A DNA stretch of 64,000 nucleotides from Sphingomonas sp. (lineage in GTDB: Bacteria; Pseudomonadota; Alphaproteobacteria; Sphingomonadales; Sphingomonadaceae). The stretch spans positions 372,001-436,000 of the forward strand of contig JAFKLY010000006.1 in assembly GCA_017304655.1 (NCBI GenBank), given 5' to 3'. Below are positions 30,978 through 39,964 of this stretch, in pieces; the first letter of the stretch is position 1; each line of letters opens with the position of its first letter. The notes under the pieces were generated by a model. That model saw nothing but the letters and a program-made list of their open reading frames with translations. It did not search any database and was not told the origin of the DNA. Both the position numbers and the translations under genes were made by a program.

Positions 30978-33851
30978 ATGTCCAAACTCACGATGCGTGA
31001 GCGTTTCCCCATGATCGCGGCCGGCGTCAGCCTGCGTGCGCTCGGCCTCGGCCTCGTGCTGGTGGCCAGCCCGGCTTTCGCGCAGGGAGATGTTGCATCT
31101 TCGCCCGCTGCCCAGCCTGACGGCGAGGAAGCTATCGTCGTGACCGGTTCGCGCATCGCGCGTTCGGGCTTCGATCAGCCGACTCCTGTGACGGTGCTCG
31201 GCGCCGATCAGATCGAACGTCAGGCCGCCGTCAACGTTGCGCAGGTGCTCAACGATCTGCCGTCGTTCCGCGCGCAGGCGACGCCCGCGACCAACGCGAT
31301 CTTCGCCAACAATATCGGCGCCTCGACGGCTGACCTTCGCGGCCTCGGCGCCAATCGCACGCTCGTGCTCATCAATGGCCGCCGCGTCGTTCCCTCGACC
31401 GTGCAGGGCAGCTCCTTCGCTGCGGCTGGCGTGGTCGATCTCAGCCTCATCCCGGCCTCGCTCATCCAGCGCGCGGAAGTCGTCACTGGCGGTGCGTCGG
31501 CCGCTTATGGCTCGGATGCCGTGGCCGGTGTCGTCAACATCCTGCTCGACACGCGCTTCAACGGGATCAAGGGCTCGGTGCAGTACGGCATCAATGATGC
31601 CGGCGATAACAAGCAGTATATGCTCTCGCTCGCGGGCGGCATGAGCTTCGCCGACGATCGTGGCCACATCGTCGCCGGCATCGAATATTCGGACGATAAG
31701 GGCGCCCGTGGCTGCTACAGCCGCGACTGGTGCGCGCAGTCCTACAATACGGTCAGCAACCCGTTCGTGACCGGCAGCACCACGCAGCGCGTGGCCGCCG
31801 GTCAGCCTGCGACGCTGATCCTGCCCAATGCGCGGACCGCGACGTCGACGGATAACGGCATCATCACGGCCGGTCCGCTGCGCGGCACCGAGTTCCTGCC
31901 CAACGGCACGACCTTCGCGCACAACTATGGCACTTATTACGGCGCGGGCATCTTCCAGAGCGGCGGCGGCGACTCCCGCCTGGCCTTCTACGACAACTTC
32001 CCGCTCTCCGCGCCGGTTGAGCGTCTGATCGGTTTCACCCATGTCGATTTCGACGTGTCCGATCGGGTCTCTCTCTTCGTCGAAGGCTCTTATGGCCGCG
32101 TGAAGGGCAGCACGGTCGGTGCGCAGCGCCGTGACCTGGGCAACATCACCATCAAACGTGACAATGCCTATCTGCCCACCGCCGTCGGCACGCAGATGGA
32201 CACGCTCGGCCTGACGACCCTCACCATGGGCCGCGTGTGGAATGACCTTGGTCCGCAATATGCGACGGTGACGCGCGAGAATTATCGCTTCGTCGCCGGC
32301 CTGAAGGCGGAAATGTGGGGCGACTGGACGCTGGACGGCTACTATCAGTTCGGTCGCACGGACTATAGCCAGCGGGGTGCCAACACCTCCATCAATCCGC
32401 GCATGACCTTCGCGCTGGATTCGGTGAAGCTGGCCGATGGCAGCATCGTCTGCCGTGGCGTGCGCGATGGTGTGGCCGCTGCTGCCGGCTGTCAGCCGCT
32501 CAATCCGTTCGGTGCGGGCAGCCCGTCTGCGGCCGCCAAGGCCTATGTGACCGGTACGGTCGAGCAGGACACGAAAATCACGCAGAATGTCGTGGCCGTC
32601 TCCATGCAGGGTACGCTGCTGCAGGGCTGGGCCGGGCCGATCAAGGCCGCGACCGGCGCGGAAATCCGCCAGGATATCGCGCGCGGCTCGGCCGATCCGA
32701 TCTCGAGTGCGCTGCAGTTCTACACTGGCCCCGGCTCGCCGATCAGCGGCAAGATGGACGTGTTCGAGGCCTTCGGCGAGCTCAGCCTGCCCCTGTTCGA
32801 GGGCGCAGAGCTGAACGGCGCCCTGCGCTACACCGATTATTCGGTGAGCGGCGACGTCACCACCTGGAAGGTCGGCGCCGACTGGGCACCGCTCTCCTGG
32901 CTGCGCTTCCGTGGTACGATCTCGCGGGATATCCGCGCACCCAACCTGTTCGAGCTCTATGGCCCGCCGCAGACCTCGTTCCAGTCGATCCTCGATCCGC
33001 GCACCGGCGCGCAGGTGCTCACCCAGGTCATCCTGGGCGGCAACACGCAACTCGTGCCGGAAAAGGCGGATACCTGGACGGTTGGCGCGGTCTTCCAGCC
33101 GGATCTCGGCTCGGCCGGTCGTCTGCGCGTGTCGGTCGACTATTATGACATCAAGCTCGACGGCGCGATCTCGACGCTGGGCGGCCAGGTCATCGTCAAT
33201 CGCTGCCAGGCAGGCAACACGGCGCTCTGCGCGCTCGTGACCCGGGACAGCAACAATGCCATCACCCAGGTGCGCAACTACAATCTCAACCTGAACACGC
33301 TGATCACGCGTGGCTGGGACATCGAAGCGCAGTACTCGCTGCCGTTCAACATCGTGGGTGGCCGCCTCTCGCTGCGTGGCCTCGCGACGATCGTCGATGA
33401 CCTGATCACCGTCGATTCCGCCGGTGTCTCGGTCGATCGTGCCGGGATGAACGGCTCGCCGGTCTCCGCGCCCTCGGGCGTGCCGCGCTACACGCTGAAC
33501 GGCTATCTGACCTATGAGTCCGATCTTGCCTCGGCGCAGCTTCAGGTTCGCCACATCGCATCCGGCGTCTACAATGCCGAGCTGGTGGGGCCGGGTCAGG
33601 CGGGTTACGATCCGTTGAAGACCAACAGCATCAATGACAACAGCATCGGTGCCTGGACCTATGTGAACCTCAACGGCAGCGTGAACGTGTGGGGCAGGGG
33701 CGACAAGAAGCTCGAGATCTTCGGCGCGATCAGCAATCTGTTCGACAAGGCACCGCCGGTCGACACGCCGTCGAGCTTCGGCCCGACCAACAATGTGCTC
33801 TACGACGTGTTGGGGCGCACTTATCGGGTCGGCGCTCGCGTTCGCTTCTGA
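30978..33851 (+). CDS. TonB-dependent outer-membrane receptor
   Basis: A 957-residue receptor: signal peptide (cleavage near SPAFAQ), TonB box EEAIVVTGSR, plug domain (VNVAQVLNDLPSF, GLGANRTLVLINGRRVVPST, AAYGSDAVAGVVNIL) and a long barrel ending RVGARVRF. This large 'oar-like' type is typical of sphingomonads and often imports plant-derived or aromatic compounds. Placement beside catabolic genes suggests uptake of the pathway substrate, which is too large for porins if it is a dimer. Confidence 0.92.
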   Translation: MSKLTMRERFPMIAAGVSLRALGLGLVLVASPAFAQGDVASSPAAQPDGEEAIVVTGSRIARSGFDQPTPVTVLGADQIERQAAVNVAQVLNDLPSFRAQATPATNAIFANNIGASTADLRGLGANRTLVLINGRRVVPSTVQGSSFAAAGVVDLSLIPASLIQRAEVVTGGASAAYGSDAVAGVVNILLDTRFNGIKGSVQYGINDAGDNKQYMLSLAGGMSFADDRGHIVAGIEYSDDKGARGCYSRDWCAQSYNTVSNPFVTGSTTQRVAAGQPATLILPNARTATSTDNGIITAGPLRGTEFLPNGTTFAHNYGTYYGAGIFQSGGGDSRLAFYDNFPLSAPVERLIGFTHVDFDVSDRVSLFVEGSYGRVKGSTVGAQRRDLGNITIKRDNAYLPTAVGTQMDTLGLTTLTMGRVWNDLGPQYATVTRENYRFVAGLKAEMWGDWTLDGYYQFGRTDYSQRGANTSINPRMTFALDSVKLADGSIVCRGVRDGVAAAAGCQPLNPFGAGSPSAAAKAYVTGTVEQDTKITQNVVAVSMQGTLLQGWAGPIKAATGAEIRQDIARGSADPISSALQFYTGPGSPISGKMDVFEAFGELSLPLFEGAELNGALRYTDYSVSGDVTTWKVGADWAPLSWLRFRGTISRDIRAPNLFELYGPPQTSFQSILDPRTGAQVLTQVILGGNTQLVPEKADTWTVGAVFQPDLGSAGRLRVSVDYYDIKLDGAISTLGGQVIVNRCQAGNTALCALVTRDSNNAITQVRNYNLNLNTLITRGWDIEAQYSLPFNIVGGRLSLRGLATIVDDLITVDSAGVSVDRAGMNGSPVSAPSGVPRYTLNGYLTYESDLASAQLQVRHIASGVYNAELVGPGQAGYDPLKTNSINDNSIGAWTYVNLNGSVNVWGRGDKKLEIFGAISNLFDKAPPVDTPSSFGPTNNVLYDVLGRTYRVGARVRF

Positions 33852-33859
33852 TAGACTTG

Positions 33860-33899
33860 ACGCCCGGCGGCTCGCAGAAGTCGCCGGGCGTAAACTTTT
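33860..33899 (+). terminator. Hairpin between receptor and hydrolase genes
   Basis: A ten-base stem ACGCCCGGCG / CGCCGGGCGT with a 12-base loop, followed by AAACTTTTC. It may reduce readthrough from the receptor to the hydrolase, or stabilise the receptor message end. Confidence 0.55.
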
Positions 33900-33917
33900 C
33901 GAGGGGAGGTTAGGCTG

Positions 33918-35591
33918 ATGAGCGGCAAGGACGGCTTCACATTGATCATGTCACCGAGCGTCGATCCGACGACGGCGTTCGGCAAACCTCCGCTCCCCCC
34001 CCGAGACCACAAGCAATGGACCGAGGAAGGTCTGCTGATCGATCGCAATGTCGCGGTGACAATGCGCGACGGCGTGCGCATCCTCGTCGATATCTATCGT
34101 CCGGCCGATCGCGCGGATGGCCCGATGCCGATCCTGCTGGGCTGGAGCCCTTATGGAAAGCACGGCGTCACCGACAAGCTCTTCCCGCCCTATTCCGGCG
34201 TGCAGGATGGCTGGATGTCGCGCTTTACGGCGTTCGAGGCGCCGGACCCGGCGTACTGGTGTGCGCATGGCTATGCGGTCTGCATCGCCGATTCCCGTGG
34301 CTCGTGGCTGTCCGAGGGCGACCTGAGGCACAATGGCCTGGGCGAAGGCGAGGATTGCTACGACCTGATCGAGTGGCTCGGCGTCCAGCTCTGGTGCAAT
34401 GGCAAGGTCGGCATGACCGGCGTGTCCTATCTTGCCGCCATCCAGTATCTCGTCGGCCAGCTCAAGCCGCCGCATCTCGCCGCACTCAATCCGTGGGAAG
34501 GCTTCTCGGACTGGTATCGCGAGTTCGCTTATCATGGCGGCATCCGCGAGACCGGCTTCGTGCCGCGCGGTTCGGCCAATCTGCGCTTCGGCCTCTCGCG
34601 CTATGAAGACACCAACGCGAACGTGCAGCTGCACCCGGTTTACGATCCCTATTGGGAAAGCAAGGAAGTCGATCTTTCCGCGATCGATATTCCCGCCTTT
34701 GTCGTGGGCAGCTGGGCGGATCAGGGCCTGCACACGCGCGGCACCTTCGAGGCGTTCCGCAAATTCTCCTCCAAGGACAAGTGGCTGCTGGGCCATGGGC
34801 AGAAGAAGTGGGCGCATTATTACATGCCCGAGAGCCGCGAGATGGCGCGCGCCTTCTTCGACCAGTTCCTGAAGGGCGAGGATCGCGGCGTGCGTGATTG
34901 GCCGCCGGTGCAGATCGAGGTGCGCGAGAGCGCCAAGAAATGGACCCTGCGCGGCGAGAAGGAATGGCCGCTCGCCCGCACGCGTTACCAGCCGCTCTGG
35001 CTCGACGCGGCAAGCGGCACGCTGATCAAGGACCCGATCGCGAAGGAAGCGCAAGTCTCCTACGATCCGCTCGATACGGCGGGCGAGGCGCAGTTCGATA
35101 TCCGCTTCGATGCCGATACGGAGATCACCGGCTATATGAAGCTCGGCCTCTGGGTCGAGGCGCAGGGCGCGGACGACATGGACCTGTTCGTGGCCATCCA
35201 GAAGATCGGCAAGGACGGAGAGCCGGTCGGCATGACCTTCTACGCCTTTTTCGAGACTGGTCCGGTGGCGCTCGGCTGGCTGCGCGCCAGCCATCGCGCG
35301 CTGGACGAGGCCCGCTCGACGCCGTGGCAGCCGGTGCACAGCCATCTGAAGGAAGAGAAGCTGCAAGCCGGCGTGCCGGTGCCGGTCGAGATCGAGATAT
35401 GGCCGTCCTCCACGCTGTTCCGCGCCGGCGAGACGCTGCGCGTGCTGGTCAAGGGCATGGATATCTATCGTGAGGGCCTGCCCAACCTGCCGTTCGCGCG
35501 GCACGAGGAGCTGCGCAATGCCGGCCGTCATGTGATCCACACCGGCGGCAAATATGACAGCCATCTGCTCGTGCCGGTGATCCCGGCCTGA
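33918..35591 (+). CDS. CocE/NonD family hydrolase
   Basis: A 557-residue serine hydrolase of the X-Pro dipeptidyl-peptidase (S15) group. It has an alpha/beta-hydrolase domain with nucleophile Ser170 in GMTGVSYLA, the candidate acid in GSWADQG and a His-rich loop GHGQKKWAHYY, then a C-terminal jelly-roll domain (about residue 330 on, DTEITGYMKLGLWVEAQGADDMDLFV). Family members split esters and amides, e.g. cocaine esterase. There is no signal peptide, so it acts inside the cell, perhaps opening an ester of the imported compound. Confidence 0.85.
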   Translation: MSGKDGFTLIMSPSVDPTTAFGKPPLPPRDHKQWTEEGLLIDRNVAVTMRDGVRILVDIYRPADRADGPMPILLGWSPYGKHGVTDKLFPPYSGVQDGWMSRFTAFEAPDPAYWCAHGYAVCIADSRGSWLSEGDLRHNGLGEGEDCYDLIEWLGVQLWCNGKVGMTGVSYLAAIQYLVGQLKPPHLAALNPWEGFSDWYREFAYHGGIRETGFVPRGSANLRFGLSRYEDTNANVQLHPVYDPYWESKEVDLSAIDIPAFVVGSWADQGLHTRGTFEAFRKFSSKDKWLLGHGQKKWAHYYMPESREMARAFFDQFLKGEDRGVRDWPPVQIEVRESAKKWTLRGEKEWPLARTRYQPLWLDAASGTLIKDPIAKEAQVSYDPLDTAGEAQFDIRFDADTEITGYMKLGLWVEAQGADDMDLFVAIQKIGKDGEPVGMTFYAFFETGPVALGWLRASHRALDEARSTPWQPVHSHLKEEKLQAGVPVPVEIEIWPSSTLFRAGETLRVLVKGMDIYREGLPNLPFARHEELRNAGRHVIHTGGKYDSHLLVPVIPA

Positions 35592-35614
35592 GCCGAGCGG
35601 CCAAGGAACGAAAA

Positions 35615-35641
35615 AAAAGGGCGCCGGTCGGCGCCCTTTTT
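35615..35641. terminator. Strong bidirectional terminator
   Basis: An 11-base stem AAAAGGGCGCC / GGCGCCCTTTT around GGTC, flanked by A and T runs on both sides. It ends the forward CocE transcript and can also stop the reverse transcript of the DUF3237 genes. Confidence 0.9.
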
Positions 35642-35741
35642 GTTTGCCTGTCGCGGCTCACCGCGCGGGCTGTCATCGCAAGATGCCGCGATGCTTACGC
35701 ATCAGCATCTTGAAACGCTCAAGCGCCGCGCGGGCTTGGGA

Positions 35742-36230
35742 TCACTGCTTCACGGCGTAATAAGTGAAGATCGAGTGGTCCGGGTTGGAGCGGCGGCTGC
35801 CGGTGCCGATGATCAGCGTGCGGCTGATCCAGTCATGCGGGCCTTCCGGCACGACGAAGGTCGGCGAGAAGCAGAAATAGGAGGGCTGCGGCGTCCCCTC
35901 GTCGATGCGGCGGTCCTCGCCGGGCTTGGCGGGCACGAGATAGCCATTGTTGTTGATGTAGATCTTCGTGCCGTCATCGGTTTCGAGCAGATAATGCGAA
36001 TTGATGATGATCGTGCCGTCGCCGCGAATCTTGGCGAAGTCCGCGCCGCTATCCGGCACGACCCGGCCGGAGAGGCGGGGGCCGTAAATGGTGCCGGATG
36101 AGCAGGGCGTATAGCCCTGATAGCCGCCACCGGGCAGTGGACCGAAATGGCAACGCTCGGGGCGAAACTCGACGCGCATCTCGAACACATATTCAAGATG
36201 GGCAGGAACCTGGGGATCGTTCATGGGCAT
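35742..36230 (-). CDS. DUF3237 protein (first of two)
   Basis: A 162-residue cytosolic protein of unknown activity with the DUF3237 pattern: HLEYVFEMRVEF, GRVVPDSGADFAKIRGDGTIIINSHYLLETDDGTKIYINNNGY and FVVPEGPHDWISRTLIIG. DUF3237 folds as a small barrel and often accompanies aromatic catabolism. It lies 44 bases after a second DUF3237 gene in the same operon. Confidence 0.8.
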   Translation of the reverse strand: MPMNDPQVPAHLEYVFEMRVEFRPERCHFGPLPGGGYQGYTPCSSGTIYGPRLSGRVVPDSGADFAKIRGDGTIIINSHYLLETDDGTKIYINNNGYLVPAKPGEDRRIDEGTPQPSYFCFSPTFVVPEGPHDWISRTLIIGTGSRRSNPDHSIFTYYAVKQ

Positions 36231-36274
36231 CCCTTTTCAATGTCTGGGAAAAGCGTCGTAGGCCGGTTCCGCCG

Positions 36275-36766
36275 TCACAGCAGCATGAAGTAGTGGATGC
36301 GGTTCGCCTGCGGGATCTTCTCGGCGACGCCGACGAAGATGTGCTTCGCCAGCCAGTCATGCGGGCCTTCCGGCACATCGAACTTGGGGCTGACGCGCAT
36401 GTAATAATCCTCGGCCGCCACGTCCTCGTTGCGGGCCATGCGCTCCATGGCGTCGCCTTCGGCCCAGCGATAGCCACGGCTCTGGAGGTAGATGGGCGTG
36501 CCGTCGTCGGCTTCGAGCAGGTAGCGCGCGTCGAAATCAATCACGCCATTGGGCCGCAGCAGCGGGAAGTCGCCACCGCTCATCGGGATGACGCGGCCCT
36601 TGATGCGCGGTCCCTCGAACGTGCCCTGCGCGGCCCAGATGGCGGCGCGGGTGGCGCCCATGCTGCTCGGGGTGATCCAGATCGGCCGGGTCAGGTCGAT
36701 CGCGACCGTGAAGGCGAATTCGAACCGGGGTGCAAAGGGGTGCGGCGGTGGGGCGGGTGGCGTCAT
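36275..36766 (-). CDS. DUF3237 protein (second of two)
   Basis: A 163-residue paralogue of the neighbouring gene, sharing GRVIPMSGGDFPLLRPNGVIDFDARYLLEADDGTPIYLQSRGY and FDVPEGPHDWLAKHIFVG. Divergence is considerable, so the two may act on different intermediates or form a heteromer. It starts 24 bases after the NTF2-like gene stop. Confidence 0.8.
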   Translation of the reverse strand: MTPPAPPPHPFAPRFEFAFTVAIDLTRPIWITPSSMGATRAAIWAAQGTFEGPRIKGRVIPMSGGDFPLLRPNGVIDFDARYLLEADDGTPIYLQSRGYRWAEGDAMERMARNEDVAAEDYYMRVSPKFDVPEGPHDWLAKHIFVGVAEKIPQANRIHYFMLL

Positions 36767-36790
36767 GTTTGTCTGTCTCCTGTCAGCGGG

Positions 36791-37189
36791 TCAGGCGGCC
36801 GGAAGGACGGGCAGCGTCTTGTACCGGGCACCCAGAATGCGCGCGAACTTGCCGTCGCGCAGATAATAGAAGCCGAGGCTTTCGATGTTGAGTGACTGGC
36901 CTTTCATCAGGGGCCCGGCGATGAAGTCGGGCCAATCCTCAAGGCCGTAGAACTCGGTGCGCACATGGCAGGCGAGCGTATCCGGCCCGGCGGCCACGGC
37001 GAGAATGTCCAATGTCTCGCGGACCTTCGACTTCACGTCGCGATAAAAATCGAGAATGGCGTCCCGGCCGACGATCTGGCGCTTCTCTCCCAGATTGAAG
37101 ATCACGTCGTCGCAATAATAGCGACCGAAACCCTCGAAATCGTTGGCGTTGAAGCGAGCGATGTAGTCCGCATAGTCTGCTTCGGTCAT
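36791..37189 (-). CDS. NTF2/SnoaL-like protein (copy 1)
   Basis: A 132-residue cone-shaped alpha+beta barrel protein, first gene of the reverse DUF3237 operon. The family frame shared with copies 3 and 4 is visible: YIARFNANDFEGFGRYYCDDVIF, IVGRDAILDFYRDVK, EDWPDFIAGPLMKG and DGKFARILGARYK. NTF2-like enzymes include isomerases, cyclases and cofactor-free lyases such as the diarylpropane lyase LdpA of sphingomonads. Which of these applies is inference from context. Confidence 0.83.
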   Translation of the reverse strand: MTEADYADYIARFNANDFEGFGRYYCDDVIFNLGEKRQIVGRDAILDFYRDVKSKVRETLDILAVAAGPDTLACHVRTEFYGLEDWPDFIAGPLMKGQSLNIESLGFYYLRDGKFARILGARYKTLPVLPAA

Positions 37190-37210
37190 CCCCTCTCCCC
37201 ACGCTGATTC

Positions 37211-37230
37211 CGTTGTTGATTCTTCAACAC
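37211..37230 (-). promoter_or_regulatory. Operator-like site B in a divergent promoter
   Basis: Read on the minus strand: GTGTTGAAGAATCAACAACG; the core TGTTGA-N4-TCAACA is a perfect inverted repeat. It lies 22 bases upstream of NTF2 copy 1 and about 110 upstream of the tandem MarR gene, so it could control both. It matches site A at 30834. Confidence 0.55.
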
Positions 37231-37337
37231 GTAAGCAGCCCGGGGTTGCCGATCAACCATTATTCGCCGTTGCCAAGCGGTCCCATTTTTGGTCGAAGTT
37301 GTTTGAGGGGACAAAAGCGACATGGGGGTGTTGGCGC

Positions 37338-38327
37338 GTGGCTAGGGGAGGAGTTGGACTTGCGGCGGTTGCGCCGCCGCCATCGGCGGGGCAGGGGCGC
37401 CCCGTGCCGATCGAGGACGTTATGCGCGTCTTTCTGCGCAAGCCCGGCTTCCTGCTCAATCGCATCGATCAGATCATCAATGCGCTCTACGGCATGCAGC
37501 CCGGCGCCGGGGAGACACTGGCCCAGGCGGAGCTGCTGCTGGCGATCGAGGCCGGCGGCGAGAGCGACCAGGTCGGTCTTGCCCGCGCCTGTGGTATCGA
37601 CACCTCCACCACGGCGATCATCCTCGACAATCTGGAGATGACCGGGCTGATCACGCGCGTTCAGGATCGGCGCGACCGGCGGCGCAGCCTTCCCGTGCTC
37701 ACCGGCAAGGGGCAGGCGCGCATGGCCGATGTGCGGGGCGCCTTCGCGTCCCTTCAGGAGGATCTGCTGAGCGGGCTGGATGCCGGCGAGCGGGCCGGGC
37801 TGGTGGATCTGCTCGGGCGCGTCGCGCGGGCGGACGATCGCAATGCGCCCCGGTGGGATATCGCGTCCTCGCCATTCGCGCAGGCGCCGAGCGTGCTGTT
37901 TCGGCGCGCCTTGCAGATCAGCCATGCGCATTTCACGGCCTGTGTCGCCCCGCTGGTGGTGACGCTGCGGCAGTTCTCTGCGCTGGTGATCCTGCATCTG
38001 CATCCCGGTCTCAGCCAGGTGGAGTTCGCCCGGATCTACGGGCTGGACCCCTCCACCTGCGCGATCGTGCTCAAGAAGGCGGCGGCGCGCGGCCTGCTGG
38101 AAGCGGTGCGATCGCCCGACGATCGGCGCAAGACGCTCTACACCACCACCGCGCTGGGCCGCGAGCAGGCGGCGATCATCCAGCCCGAGGCCGACCGTTC
38201 AGAGAGGCTCGCGCTCGGGATGCTGACGCCCGCGGACTACGACAGGCTGCTGGCGATGCTGCAAGCGGTTGTGCGCCGCCATTCCCCGCGCCTGCGCTAT
38301 CCCGGCTGCTTGCCGATGGATGAATAA
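37338..38327 (+). CDS. Tandem two-domain MarR regulator
   Basis: One polypeptide carries two complete MarR winged-helix domains. The first runs from about VFLRKPGFLLNRIDQIINAL through GLARACGIDTSTTAIILDNLEMTGLI to DRRDRRRSLPVLTGKG. The second runs from LFRRALQISHAHFTACV through EFARIYGLDPSTCAIVLKKAAARGLL to SPDDRRKTLYTTTALG. MarR proteins normally dimerise from single domains, so this is a fused pseudo-dimer. The start is uncertain: GTG 37338 (GGGGG upstream) or GTG 37404. It lies in the middle of the cluster and is divergent from the DUF3237 operon. Confidence 0.85.
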   Translation: MARGGVGLAAVAPPPSAGQGRPVPIEDVMRVFLRKPGFLLNRIDQIINALYGMQPGAGETLAQAELLLAIEAGGESDQVGLARACGIDTSTTAIILDNLEMTGLITRVQDRRDRRRSLPVLTGKGQARMADVRGAFASLQEDLLSGLDAGERAGLVDLLGRVARADDRNAPRWDIASSPFAQAPSVLFRRALQISHAHFTACVAPLVVTLRQFSALVILHLHPGLSQVEFARIYGLDPSTCAIVLKKAAARGLLEAVRSPDDRRKTLYTTTALGREQAAIIQPEADRSERLALGMLTPADYDRLLAMLQAVVRRHSPRLRYPGCLPMDE

Positions 38328-38393
38328 ACAGAAGATAATCAGCCTATTGGAGGCCGTCTTTGACGGTGTGCCACAGGATCAGAAAACCTCTTG

Positions 38394-38407
38394 ATTGATG
38401 GATCAAT
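38394..38407. promoter_or_regulatory. Palindrome before the aldehyde dehydrogenase operon
   Basis: ATTGAT-GG-ATCAAT, a perfect 14-base palindrome 64 bases upstream of the dehydrogenase ATG. The region is clearly AT-richer than its neighbours and likely holds the promoter of the five-gene operon. Confidence 0.5.
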
Positions 38408-38470
38408 GTCCATATACAACGATGTCTGACTATTGCAGGTGAGTCTTTCGCCTGGGGAGAGGACGGAATA

Positions 38471-39925
38471 ATGGCGGACAGTGAAAGGCGGACCATATCG
38501 GTTCGCGACCCGCGCACCGGCGCGGTCGATTTCGCGCTGACGGTGGCGACGGCCGAGGACGTGGCGCAGAAGGCTGCCACATTGCGGGCCAATCAGGTCG
38601 CCTGGGGCGCAAAGTCGCTGGCGGAGCGCATCGGCGTCATGCAGCGTTTCCTGGGCGAAGTCGCTCGCCGCAAAGACGCGATTGCCGAGGCTGACGCGGC
38701 GGATACCGGGGGGTGCCACACCTCCTATCTCCAGGGCTTCATCACCATGGGCAATATCGGCGGCTGGATCGAGGACGCGCAGGCCGCGCTCGACAAGGCG
38801 AGCTATGAAGGCCCCTCGCGCGCCGTGCCGAGCGTGACGGTGCGCACGCAGTTCGTGCCTTATCCGCTGGTGAGCGTGATCGGTCCGTGGAACGCGCCGA
38901 TGATGCTCGTGTTGCTGGACGCCATTCCCGCGCTGTTCGCCGGCTGCGCTGTGCTCATCAAGGCGTCCGAAGTGACGCCGCGCTGGGTCGAGGCGCTGTT
39001 CGAGGCGGTGGCGCAGGTGCCGGAGCTGGCCGGTGTGTTCGATTATGTGCATGGCGACGGCTCGACCGGGCAGGCGATGATCGACGCGTCTGATCTCGTC
39101 TGCTTCACCGGCAGCGTGCCGACCGGCCGCAAGATCGCGGTGCAGTGCGCGCAGCGGCTCATCCCCTGCTATCTGGAGCTGGGCGGCAAGGACCCGGTGA
39201 TCGTGACGGCCGATGCCGATCTGGAGCGCGCCTCCACGGCGGTGCTGCGCGGCGCGGTTCATGCGAATGGCATGGTCTGCTTCTCGGTCGAGCGCATCTA
39301 TGTGCATGAGAGCATCCATGATGCCTTCGTCGCGCTGCTGGTCGAGAAGGCAGGGAAAGTGCGCCTCAATTGCGACAATCCGCGCGCCGGGCACCTTCAT
39401 CCGTTCACCTTCGCGCCGCAGGCGCAGATCGTCGCGAAGCAGATCGAGGAGGCCGTGGCCAAGGGCGCCACGGTGCTGACGGGCGGCAAGGTCGAGGAGA
39501 TTGGCGGCGGGCTCTACATGCGCCCGACCGTCATCACCGGCGTCAATCACGACATGGCGCTGATGAAGGACGAGACCTTCGGCCCGATCCTGCCGGTCAT
39601 GCCGTTCAGCACGGTGGAGGAAGCGATTGCGCTCGCCAACGATACCGCGTTCGGTCTCACCGCCAATGTGATCGCGGGCAGCGAGGCGGAAGCGCTCGCC
39701 ATCGGCCAGCAGATCAATGCCGGCTCGGTGTTCATGCAGGATACCTTCCTGACCTTTGCCAAGAACCGCACGGTTGGCAGCAACAGCTTCGGCGTTTCGG
39801 GCGTGGGTGGCGGCTCGCGCACCGGGCCGGAGGCGATCCTGCGCTACGTCCGCCGCAAGGCGCTGCTCACGCAGCATGGCGAGCCGGCGGATATCCAGAA
39901 CGACCATCATCTCGGACAGCATTGA
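38471..39925 (+). CDS. Aldehyde dehydrogenase (cluster copy 1)
   Basis: A 484-residue NAD(P)-dependent aldehyde dehydrogenase. The catalytic Cys lies in NGMVCFSVERIYV, the general base Glu in LELGGKDP, and the Asn of PWNAPMM and FTGSVPTG bind cofactor. Vanillin- and benzaldehyde-type dehydrogenases look like this. It heads the operon ALDH / NTF2 / ADH / hydrolase / carotenoid oxygenase, so it may oxidise an aldehyde made by stilbene cleavage. GAGAGG precedes the ATG. Confidence 0.9.
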   Translation: MADSERRTISVRDPRTGAVDFALTVATAEDVAQKAATLRANQVAWGAKSLAERIGVMQRFLGEVARRKDAIAEADAADTGGCHTSYLQGFITMGNIGGWIEDAQAALDKASYEGPSRAVPSVTVRTQFVPYPLVSVIGPWNAPMMLVLLDAIPALFAGCAVLIKASEVTPRWVEALFEAVAQVPELAGVFDYVHGDGSTGQAMIDASDLVCFTGSVPTGRKIAVQCAQRLIPCYLELGGKDPVIVTADADLERASTAVLRGAVHANGMVCFSVERIYVHESIHDAFVALLVEKAGKVRLNCDNPRAGHLHPFTFAPQAQIVAKQIEEAVAKGATVLTGGKVEEIGGGLYMRPTVITGVNHDMALMKDETFGPILPVMPFSTVEEAIALANDTAFGLTANVIAGSEAEALAIGQQINAGSVFMQDTFLTFAKNRTVGSNSFGVSGVGGGSRTGPEAILRYVRRKALLTQHGEPADIQNDHHLGQH

Positions 39926-39964
39926 GACGCAAACGACAATCAGACTGGGGCGGAGAAGACAGAT

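Noticed and set aside
30960..33554. Reverse-strand open frame of 864 codons opposite the TonB receptor
   Set aside because: It runs through the receptor in a shadow frame and has no signal, domain or ribosome site.
35615..35641. Symmetrical GC element with A and T flanks as a possible attachment site or insertion-sequence end
   Set aside because: No second copy, direct repeat or transposase is near. It fits a bidirectional terminator.
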